NCBI RefSeq assembly: GCF_900143005.1
Contig: NZ_FRCS01000003.1
Span: 682,001-746,000 of the forward strand
Source of the DNA: Cryptosporangium aurantiacum
GTDB taxonomy: Bacteria; Actinomycetota; Actinomycetes; Mycobacteriales; Cryptosporangiaceae
Direction: 5' to 3'
Length of the DNA stretch: 64,000 bases
The position numbers were made by a program, and so were the translations under genes. Numbering within the stretch: the first letter of the stretch is position 1; every line of letters begins with the position of its first letter. Shown in pieces: positions 1-6,819 of the stretch. The notes beneath the pieces were generated by a model. It was given only the letters and a program-made list of their open reading frames with translations, was not told the DNA's origin and searched no databases.

Positions 1-374
1 ACGGCGGTCCGGACCGGTGCGGGCATCGTCCTCAGTGCCTCGTCGAGGTCGGTGAGCGCTCCGTGCAGATGCAGCTTCACGAACTCGTACCACAGGCTGT
101 GCGACCCGACCAGAAGCGTGTCGCGGTACTGGCTGTCGACAAGAGCGCGCAGGTGATCCCGCGGATAACTGTCGAACCTGCGCTCGCGCTCATCCCGGAC
201 GCCGAGCGGGATGGTCGCAGTAGCGGAGATGCGATTCAACGCGTCGACGAGCGGAGCTGCGGTGCTCTCTTCGTCGACGCTGGTGACGGTGACCGACGAG
301 ACACCTTCCGGCCCGACGGAGGAGGCGAGGATCTGTACCTTTCCCCGAGTTCGATGCCACGAGTAAATAGTCAT
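1..374 (-). CDS. Partial hypothetical protein, C-terminus beyond the left edge
   Basis: An uninterrupted minus-strand frame of 124 codons runs from ATG at 374 off the left edge. The N-terminus reads MTIYSWHRTRGKVQILASSV and the visible end is rich in Leu/His (KLHLHGALTDLDEALRTM). An in-frame GTG at 389 would add five residues (VDWAR). No domain was recognised. The composition looks like a real soluble protein rather than a shadow frame. It diverges from the RpiR regulator, and the 157 bases between them must carry both promoters, although no clear -10/-35 pair was seen. Its function is unknown. Confidence 0.55.
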   Translation of the reverse strand, partial: MTIYSWHRTRGKVQILASSVGPEGVSSVTVTSVDEESTAAPLVDALNRISATATIPLGVRDERERRFDSYPRDHLRALVDSQYRDTLLVGSHSLWYEFVKLHLHGALTDLDEALRTMPAPVRTA

Positions 375-531
375 CCGAGCCCAATCCACTGAAAGTCTCG
401 AAGGCGGTGGCGAGGGTGCTTTCCGACGCTCCGTGCCTGACGGGTATCGCGGCGATGGCTCAGGTCCGATCCCGAATCACCAACCGGCGGGTGGAACCGT
501 ACCATCGCGGTCAACCGGGAGAGGGGGAGGC

Positions 532-1407
532 GTGGGGGACGGAACCGGGGACAGGGCGCGGACCCCGACTGAGCGGCTCCTGGCGCTCTTCGACCAGCAC
601 CGGCTCTCCCCCACCCAGCGCCGGATCGCCCAGCACCTGCTCGACCACCTGCCCGAGGCCGCGTTCCTCTCCAGCGTCGACCTGGCCGCCGAGGTGGGGG
701 TCAGCCAGCCGTCGGTGACCCGGTTCGCGGCCGCGCTCGGCTTCTCCGGCTACCCCGACCTGCAGCGGGCGCTCCGGCCGATCGCGATGAGCGCGGTCGC
801 CGACCGCCCGGATCCGGAGACCGTCAGGCGGAACGAACTGCAGGCGGCCGTGGACGGCGAGATCCGCAACCTCGAAGCGCTCCGGCAGACCCTGGAGGAC
901 CCGTCCCGGATCGGGACGCTCGGTCGCGAGCTCGCCGCCTCGACGCCGCTCACCGTGCTCGGCGCGCGGATCTCCGCACCGCTCGCCGACTACTTCGGTT
1001 ACGCCGCCAAGCGGATCCACCCGGACGTCCGGGTGGTCACCTCCGGCGGGAGTGCGGCCTACGACGCGCTGCTCCAGTCCCGCGAGGCGGGCGGCGCCTG
1101 GGTGCTCGCGTTCGCGCTCCCCCGCTACGCGGCCGAGACGATCGTGGCACTCCGGTACGCGCGGCAGCTCGGGCTGCGGACGGCGGTGGTGACCGATGCG
1201 CCGATCGCCCCGTTCGCCGATGACGTTGACGTCCTGCTCGCGGCCGGCGTCGGCACCCGCCTCGTGTTCGACTCGTACGCGGGTCCGGTGACCCTCGCCT
1301 CGGTGGTGCTTCAAGCCATGGCGGACGCCGAGCCGGCGCGCACCCAGGCACGGCTCGAAGCGTACGAGGGCCTGGCCGAAGACGTCGGCTTCTTCACCGA
1401 CCGGTAG
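532..1407 (+). CDS. MurR/RpiR-family transcriptional regulator (HTH_6 + SIS)
   Basis: A 291-aa DNA-binding regulator. Residues about 12-88 form the RpiR helix-turn-helix (LSPTQRRIAQHLLDHLPEAA, then SQPSVTRFAAALGFSGYPDL). Residues about 135-260 form a SIS domain, which in this family binds a phosphosugar or other small ligand. The GTG at 532 is chosen because GAGGGGGAGG sits directly upstream; an ATG at 433 in the same frame has no such site and adds a junk-like leader. The gene converges on the HAL-like lyase, and with the adjacent importer it probably controls that locus. Target and ligand are inferred from position only. Confidence 0.88.
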   Translation: MGDGTGDRARTPTERLLALFDQHRLSPTQRRIAQHLLDHLPEAAFLSSVDLAAEVGVSQPSVTRFAAALGFSGYPDLQRALRPIAMSAVADRPDPETVRRNELQAAVDGEIRNLEALRQTLEDPSRIGTLGRELAASTPLTVLGARISAPLADYFGYAAKRIHPDVRVVTSGGSAAYDALLQSREAGGAWVLAFALPRYAAETIVALRYARQLGLRTAVVTDAPIAPFADDVDVLLAAGVGTRLVFDSYAGPVTLASVVLQAMADAEPARTQARLEAYEGLAEDVGFFTDR

Positions 1408-1551
1408 CCTCGAAACCCGAGCGTATTGATGGGTTGGGTGGGTCACGATTCGACGTCAAAGATGCGCGCACGGCGTGTCTGCGCAGAGGATAGGGCCCGT
1501 GAGTCGTCTCGACGCCGGTCGTCCGGATGCGCGGGCCGCTGTGCGCGCCCG

Positions 1552-1581
1552 GTCCGGCCGGGCACGTGCACCCGGCCGGAC
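1552..1581. terminator. Perfect 11-bp stem hairpin, probable (bidirectional) terminator
   Basis: GTCCGGCCGGG at 1552-1562 pairs perfectly with CCCGGCCGGAC at 1571-1581 across an 8-base loop. It lies 22 bases beyond the stop of the minus-strand lyase, between convergent genes. There is no T-tract, as is common for actinobacterial terminators. The rest of 1408-1603 holds nothing recognisable. Confidence 0.55.
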
Positions 1582-1603
1582 GTCACACACCGATACCGGA
1601 ACC

Positions 1604-3127
1604 TCACCCTTCGAATCGAGCGAGCGCCGGCAGCAGCGCCGCGGCGTCCTCGACGTCCTGGTCGAGCGGGCGGTCGTCGAGCCGATCCGGCAGCCGCTCC
1701 GCCACGTACCGGTAGGCGTCGGCGAGTGGGCCGTCGACCGGGGCCGCGCCACGCATCCGCAGCGCCCGGACGGCGGCGACCAGTTCGGTGGCGAGCACGA
1801 CCCGGTAGCTGGCGACCGCGTCGAGCGAGTTGCGGGCAGCCTGCGACGAGAACGGCGCGTGCTCCTCGACGCCGCGGGAGACCACCGCCGTGGCCAGCGA
1901 CGTCGGCGTCGCGTTGAGCCGCAGCGCACCGAGTGCCGAGTGCGCCACGTACTCCAGGATCATCAGCCCGGACGACCCGGGCGGACCGGCCGCGAGAAAC
2001 GGCGTCAAGCCGGTGAAGGCTGGTTCGAGCAGCAGGCTCAGCCGGGCGACCGACAGCGCCGCGGTCTGGTAGAGCGCGTTGCGCATCGCGTCCAGGGCCA
2101 GGCCGAGGTACGCGGTGTGGAAGTTCGCGTTGTGCAGCACGCGGTTGCCGACCGGGTCGACCAGCGGGTTCTCGGCCGGCGCGTTCAGCTCGATGCCCAG
2201 CGTGCGCTCCAGCGCGACGACGGCGTCCAAAGCCGGGCCGTGCACCTGGGGAACCGCCCGATAGCTGTACGGATCCTGGATCCGGGCCGGCTTGACGGCC
2301 TGGCCGGCGAGCAGGTCCCGCAGCCGCGCGGCCACGGTCTGCTGACCGGGATGCGGCCGGGCGAGGTGGACGACGGCCTCGTACGCCTCGCTGTTGCCGT
2401 CGCAGGCGAGGAACGCGAGCGCGGTGATCACCGTGCCCGCGCGCAGCAGCTCGGAGAGGTCCGCGCAGGCCAGCGCGGCCTCACCGATCGAGCCGGCGTT
2501 CGAGCTGATGAACGACAGCGCGTCCGCCGGGTCGAACGGGACCGGCTCCATCGAGCCACCGCGCCACGGCACCTCGCCGAGCAGGCAGAGCGCGGTGACC
2601 GCGAGCGCGGGCAGGTCGCCGGTGCCGATGCCGCCGAACGCGTGCACCGGTGGCGTCAGCCCGCGGTTCAGCGCGGTCTCGAGACCGATGAGCACGTCGG
2701 GCGCGACGCCGGACCCGCCGGCGGCGAGCTGGTTGAGCCGCACGGTGAGCATCGCCCGCACGCTGATCGGATCGAGCAGCGGACCGGCGCCGCCCGCATG
2801 GCTGCGCAGCAGGCGGAGGCCGTGCGGATCGTGGCGGACCGGCTGCTGCGGGGCGGAGTCGCCGGTCACCACGCTGCCCTCCGGGCCGAGGATCACCGGG
2901 CCGGCGGAACTCTCGTACTCGACCGCGATCAGCCGGTTGGCGCCGACGCCGGTCGTCCGACCGTAGACCCCGCCGGCCGCGCTGAGCGCCGCGACGGTCC
3001 GGTGTGCCGCGCCCGCCCGGGTCGCGCCGTCCGGATGGACCAGCACGCGGCCACCGTCCCGCGCCACGTCGCGGACCTGTTCGGCGGTCAGCGCGATGCC
3101 GTCGAGCAGCACGTCCGACATCTGCAC
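1604..3127 (-). CDS. HAL/PAL-superfamily lyase lacking the canonical MIO Ser (possible betaine-type lyase)
   Basis: A 507-aa member of the aromatic amino acid lyase superfamily. Family landmarks are present: VYGRTTGVG with Tyr55, QDPYSYRAVPQVHG from 284, NPLV at 320 and NANFH at 333-337. Classical enzymes cyclise Ala/Cys-Ser-Gly into the MIO electrophile within G-S-x-G-x-S-G-D-L. Here the segment at 165-172 reads GGIGTGDL, so Thr replaces Ser and one residue is missing. The Asn of the usual INGT motif also appears changed (FISSNAGS). Known MIO-independent relatives eliminate better leaving groups such as trimethylamine. It diverges by 82 bases from a quaternary-amine importer. A classical hutH lies 12 kb away, so this is not simply a duplicate. 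Starts at 3127 or 3121 are both possible. Confidence 0.8.
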   Translation of the reverse strand: MQMSDVLLDGIALTAEQVRDVARDGGRVLVHPDGATRAGAAHRTVAALSAAGGVYGRTTGVGANRLIAVEYESSAGPVILGPEGSVVTGDSAPQQPVRHDPHGLRLLRSHAGGAGPLLDPISVRAMLTVRLNQLAAGGSGVAPDVLIGLETALNRGLTPPVHAFGGIGTGDLPALAVTALCLLGEVPWRGGSMEPVPFDPADALSFISSNAGSIGEAALACADLSELLRAGTVITALAFLACDGNSEAYEAVVHLARPHPGQQTVAARLRDLLAGQAVKPARIQDPYSYRAVPQVHGPALDAVVALERTLGIELNAPAENPLVDPVGNRVLHNANFHTAYLGLALDAMRNALYQTAALSVARLSLLLEPAFTGLTPFLAAGPPGSSGLMILEYVAHSALGALRLNATPTSLATAVVSRGVEEHAPFSSQAARNSLDAVASYRVVLATELVAAVRALRMRGAAPVDGPLADAYRYVAERLPDRLDDRPLDQDVEDAAALLPALARFEG

Positions 3128-3167
3128 CTCACTTTCGACCTGACCCTATCTTCAGACATCAGACTCA

Positions 3168-3183
3168 TGAATGAAGCCATTCA
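3168..3183. promoter_or_regulatory. Inverted repeat in the divergent lyase/importer promoter region
   Basis: TGAATG-AAGC-CATTCA is a perfect 6-bp dyad in the short AT-richer region between the divergent lyase (start 3127) and ATPase gene (start 3210). RpiR-family proteins bind dyads, so this is a candidate operator for the regulator at 532-1407. That assignment is inference. Confidence 0.4.
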
Positions 3184-3209
3184 CAACCGGCGGGAGCGCT
3201 GAGTATCGG

Positions 3210-4322
3210 GTGATCACCTTCGAGAGCGTGACCAAACGGTTTCCGGACGGCACCGTCGCCGTCGACGACCTCAGCCTGGAGATCCCGGCGGGCAAGATCA
3301 CGGTGCTGGTCGGTCCGTCCGGGTGCGGCAAGACGACGACGCTGCGGATGATCAACCGCATGATCGACCCGACGTCCGGGACGATCACGGTGGACGGCCA
3401 GAACGTGCTGGACGTCGACCCGCCGACGCTCCGCCGCCGGATCGGTTACGTGATCCAGCAGGCGGGGCTGCTCCCCCACCGGACGATCGTCGACAACGTG
3501 GCCACGGTGCCGTTCCTGCTCGGCCGCGACAAGAAGGCGGCCAGGGCGGCCGCGCTGGAACTGCTGGAGCGCGTGGGGCTACCCACCGCGTTCGCGAAGC
3601 GGTATCCGCACCAGCTCTCCGGCGGTCAGCAGCAGCGCGTCGGGGTGGCCCGGGCGCTGGCCGCCGACCCGCCGGTGATGCTGATGGACGAGCCGTTCAG
3701 CGCCGTCGACCCGGTGGTCCGGAAGGGTCTGCAGGACGAGTTCCTGCGCCTGCAGACCGAGCTGCACAAGACGATCGTGCTGGTCACGCACGATATCGAC
3801 GAGGCCGTGAAACTCGGTGACCTGGTCTGCGTCTTGGAGGTCGGCGGCCGGATCGGGCAGTTCGACACCCCCGAGCGGCTGCTGGCGGCGCCGTCGGACG
3901 GGTTCGTCGAGGAGTTCCTCGGCGACGACCGCGGCGTCCGGCGGCTGTCGTTCGTCGGGTCGGAGGGCCTGGACCTGGACACCACACGGGTCGTGACCTC
4001 GGCCGGCTCGTCCGAGGTCTGGCGGCTGCTGGTGGATTCCTCCGGGAAGCCTTCGGGGTGGCTGGCCCCCGGTGCCGAGGGTGACCCGCTGCCGATCGGC
4101 CGCGTTTTCACGGTCGGACGCGACTCGCTGCGGGCCGCGCTCGACAGCGCGGTGCTCAATCCTTCGGGGGACGCGATCGGCGTGGACGCCGACGGGAAGG
4201 TCGTCGGCCTCGCCGGGCAGGAGCAGATCACCGGGGCGTTGCGCGGACGGACGCCCGCTCCGGTGTCGGCCGGGGCAGCCTCCGCGGCGGTCTCCGGGAC
4301 GGCCTCCGGGGCGGCCGAATGA
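3210..4322 (+). CDS. OpuCA/EgtV-type ABC transporter ATPase
   Basis: The 370-aa ATPase of a quaternary-amine (QAT) importer. The Walker A GPSGCGKTT lies near residue 35, the signature LSGGQQQR near 136, the Walker B VMLMDEPF near 155-162, and the switch His follows in LVTHD. The C-terminal about 100 residues resemble a single degenerate CBS module rather than the tandem pair used for ionic-strength sensing in OpuA, and it ends in an Ala/Ser/Gly tail. GTG at 3210 starts directly at the conserved VITFESVTKRF; an ATG at 3171 would add 13 residues. Its stop overlaps the first permease start (ATGA). Confidence 0.88.
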   Translation: MITFESVTKRFPDGTVAVDDLSLEIPAGKITVLVGPSGCGKTTTLRMINRMIDPTSGTITVDGQNVLDVDPPTLRRRIGYVIQQAGLLPHRTIVDNVATVPFLLGRDKKAARAAALELLERVGLPTAFAKRYPHQLSGGQQQRVGVARALAADPPVMLMDEPFSAVDPVVRKGLQDEFLRLQTELHKTIVLVTHDIDEAVKLGDLVCVLEVGGRIGQFDTPERLLAAPSDGFVEEFLGDDRGVRRLSFVGSEGLDLDTTRVVTSAGSSEVWRLLVDSSGKPSGWLAPGAEGDPLPIGRVFTVGRDSLRAALDSAVLNPSGDAIGVDADGKVVGLAGQEQITGALRGRTPAPVSAGAASAAVSGTASGAAE

Positions 4323-5023
4323 CCTGGGATTGGCGCTGGTCCTGGATCCCTGACCACTACGACCTGCTCGGGGAGTTGCTCGCCCAGCACCTCTACCTCT
4401 CGGTCGTGCCGGTGATCCTCGGGCTGCTGATCGCGCTGCCGCTGGGCATCGTCTGCGTCCGGCTACGCCGGCTGTACGCGCCGGTGCTGGCGCTGACCAG
4501 CATCTTCTACGCGCTGCCGTCGCTGGCGCTGTTCGTGGTGCTGATCGACTACACCGGCTTCACCGGCTGGACCGTGATCATCCCGCTGACGATCTACACG
4601 CTCTCGGTGCTGGTACGGAACGTCGTCGACGGGCTGCGCTCGGTGCCCGAGCACGTCAGCCAGGCGGCGACCGCGATGGGCTTCGGTGGCGTGCGCCGCC
4701 TGATCCAGGTCGACCTGCCGATCGCGGTGCCGGTCGTGATCGCCGGTCTGCGGGTCGCCACGGTCTCGAACGTGAGCCTGGTGAGCGTCGGTTCGCTGAT
4801 CGGGATCAGCGGCCTCGGCCAGCTGTTCGTCGACGGCATCCAGCGCAGCTTCATCACGCCGATCATCGTCGGCATCGTGCTCACGGTCGCGCTGGCCGTG
4901 ATCCTGGACGCCGTCCTCGTCGGCGTGCAGTGGCTGCTCACACCGTGGACGCGGGGCGGCGGGTCGGTGCTGACGGTCGAGGAACCCGTCGCCGACCCCG
5001 CCACGACGGGAGTTGCCGCATGA
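4319..5023 (+). CDS. OpuCB-type ABC transporter permease
   Basis: A 234-aa inner-membrane subunit with about five to six hydrophobic segments and the binding-protein-dependent permease signature. The cytoplasmic loop VPEHVSQAATAMGFGGVRRL (EAA-like) docks on the ATPase. ATG at 4319 overlaps the ATPase stop and its own TGA overlaps the next permease, so the three are translationally coupled. It forms a heterodimeric channel with the protein at 5020. Substrates of the family are glycine betaine, choline, carnitine or, in EgtU-like members, ergothioneine. Confidence 0.88.
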   Translation: MTWDWRWSWIPDHYDLLGELLAQHLYLSVVPVILGLLIALPLGIVCVRLRRLYAPVLALTSIFYALPSLALFVVLIDYTGFTGWTVIIPLTIYTLSVLVRNVVDGLRSVPEHVSQAATAMGFGGVRRLIQVDLPIAVPVVIAGLRVATVSNVSLVSVGSLIGISGLGQLFVDGIQRSFITPIIVGIVLTVALAVILDAVLVGVQWLLTPWTRGGGSVLTVEEPVADPATTGVAA

Positions 5024-5697
5024 ACATCGTGACCAGGGCCGCCGAATGGTTCAGTGACCCGGCGAATTGGTCCGGCGACGACGGGATCCCCAACCGCGTC
5101 CTCGAACACCTCTACTACTCCGGGCTCGCGCTGCTGATCGCCGCACTGATCGCGCTGCCGCTGGGGCTGTTCGTCGGGCACACCGGGCGCGGCGCGTTCC
5201 TCGCGGTGAACTCGGCCGGCGCGGCCCGCGCGCTGCCGACCGTCGGCCTGGTCGGCCTCACGGTCGTCGTCTTCGGGATCGGCCTGACCCCGACGCTGCT
5301 GCCGCTGGTCGCCCTGGCCATCCCGCCGATCCTGGTGAATACCTACGCCGGGGTGCGGCAGGTGGACGCGCAACTCCGGGACGCCGCCAACGGCATGGGC
5401 ATGACCGGCCCGCAGGTCCTGTTCCAAGTGGAACTCCCGGTCGCGCTCCCGCTCCTCATCCTGGGGCTGCGGACCGCCGCGGTGCAGATCGTCTCGACCG
5501 CGACGATCGCCGCGTACGTCGGTCTCGGTGGCCTCGGCCGCTACATCTTCGACGGGTTGGCCCGCCGGGAGTACGAGGTGATGGTCGGCGGCGCGGTGCT
5601 GTCCGTGCTGCTCGCGCTCGGTACCGAAGCGCTGTTCGTCGGTGTCCAGCGGCTGATCGTCTCGCCCGGCGTCCAGCAGCGAGCGCTGGTCAAGTGA
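5020..5697 (+). CDS. OpuCD-type ABC transporter permease
   Basis: The 225-aa second permease subunit. It has an EAA-like loop (VDAQLRDAANGMGMTGPQVL), several membrane spans and a conserved GLGGLGRYIFDGL near the C-terminus. ATG at 5020 overlaps the previous stop at 5023. Upstream in-frame codons belong to the preceding gene and would give a non-membrane Arg-rich leader, so they are rejected. It is separated by 64 bases from the binding protein, which may allow extra expression of the latter. Confidence 0.88.
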   Translation: MNIVTRAAEWFSDPANWSGDDGIPNRVLEHLYYSGLALLIAALIALPLGLFVGHTGRGAFLAVNSAGAARALPTVGLVGLTVVVFGIGLTPTLLPLVALAIPPILVNTYAGVRQVDAQLRDAANGMGMTGPQVLFQVELPVALPLLILGLRTAAVQIVSTATIAAYVGLGGLGRYIFDGLARREYEVMVGGAVLSVLLALGTEALFVGVQRLIVSPGVQQRALVK

Positions 5698-5761
5698 AAC
5701 CCCGAACTGTCGGACCCCGTTCGTACCATCCAACCGCCACGTGCCGTTCGAGAGGGAAATC

Positions 5762-6685
5762 ATGAGAAAGAATCTCCGGATGCTGTTCGCGCTGAGCAGT
5801 GCCGCCGCGCTGCTGGCGCTCTCCGCCTGTGGCGGGGGCGACGACGACTCCGGCGACGACCCGCTCGGCTCCTCCGCCAACGGCGGCGAGGTCGTTGTCG
5901 GCTCCGCGAACTTCCAGGAGAACGTCCTGCTGGGCGAGATCTACGCCCAGGCGCTGGAGGCGAAGGACGTCAAGGTCAAGCGCCAGCTGAACATCGGCGC
6001 GCGCGAGGTCATCTACTCGCAGATCGAGAAGGGCAGCCTGACCGTGCTGCCCGAGTACAACGGCGCGCTGCTCGCCTACCTCGACAAGACCGCGACGGCG
6101 ACGACCAGCGAGGAAGTCGACGCCGCGCTCAAGACCAAGCTGCCGAGCGGGCTGGAGCTGCTGAACCCGTCCGAGGCCGAGGACAAGGACTCGGTCGTGG
6201 TCACCAAGGAGACCGCGGCCAAGTACAACCTGAAGTCGCTCGAGGACCTGGCGCCGGTCGCGAAGGACCTGGTCATCGGTGGTCCGCCGGAGTTCAAGAC
6301 CCGTGTCCAGGGCATCGTCGGCCTGAAGGACAAGTACGGCGCCGAATTCAAGTCGTTCAAGTCGCTCGACGTGGCGGGCCCGATCACCGTGTCGGCGCTG
6401 AAGAAGGGTGACGTCCAGGCGGCCAACCTCTTCACCACCGACCCGGCGGTGCCGGCGAACGAGTTCGTCGTGCTGGAGGACCCGAAGGGGCTGTTCAGCG
6501 CCCAGAACGTGACGCCGCTGGTCAACAAGGAGGGCGTCAACGACACGGTGCGCGACGCGCTGAACGCGGTGTCCGCGAAGCTCGACACGGCGACGCTGGC
6601 TGAGCTCGTGAAGAAGGTCGTGTCCGACAAGCAGGACGTCGACACGGTGGCCAAGGAGTGGCTCAGCTCGGCTGGGCTCGTCTGA
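5762..6685 (+). CDS. OpuCC/OsmX-type substrate-binding lipoprotein
   Basis: A 307-aa lipoprotein: a basic N-terminus, a hydrophobic core and the lipobox LSAC at residues 19-22, then the QAT-family fold beginning VVVGSANFQENVLLGEIYAQ. It would capture the ligand outside the membrane and deliver it to the two permeases. The ATG at 5762 has a good ribosome site (GAGAGGG); the ATG at 5741 would place extra charged residues before the signal peptide. Betaine-type members cage trimethylammonium with aromatic residues. Exact specificity cannot be read here, although the neighbouring HAL-like lyase argues for an aromatic or imidazole betaine. Confidence 0.88.
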   Translation: MRKNLRMLFALSSAAALLALSACGGGDDDSGDDPLGSSANGGEVVVGSANFQENVLLGEIYAQALEAKDVKVKRQLNIGAREVIYSQIEKGSLTVLPEYNGALLAYLDKTATATTSEEVDAALKTKLPSGLELLNPSEAEDKDSVVVTKETAAKYNLKSLEDLAPVAKDLVIGGPPEFKTRVQGIVGLKDKYGAEFKSFKSLDVAGPITVSALKKGDVQAANLFTTDPAVPANEFVVLEDPKGLFSAQNVTPLVNKEGVNDTVRDALNAVSAKLDTATLAELVKKVVSDKQDVDTVAKEWLSSAGLV

Positions 6686-6723
6686 GTGCACGGGCTCGCC
6701 CACGGGTGAGCCTGACGGCCGCA

Positions 6724-6763
6724 CGCAAGGCCTCGAGACCACACCGGTCGAGGTGGCCTTGCG
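6724..6763. terminator. Hairpin between convergent genes
   Basis: CGCAAGGCC at 6724-6732 pairs with GGCCTTGCG at 6755-6763, with additional inner pairing of CCTCGA and TCGAGG. It lies 38 bases after the binding-protein stop and 56 bases before the stop of the convergent penicillin-binding protein. A bidirectional terminator is the simplest reading. Confidence 0.6.
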
Positions 6764-6819
6764 CGCGGACGTCGACCTCGTCTCGGGCGGGCTCCACGTC
6801 GGAGCGATGAAAGCGTGCG

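Noticed and set aside
1475-3202. Long open frame opposite the HAL-like lyase
   Set aside because: Antisense shadow of a real gene in GC-rich DNA; the translation is Arg/Gly-rich with no domain.
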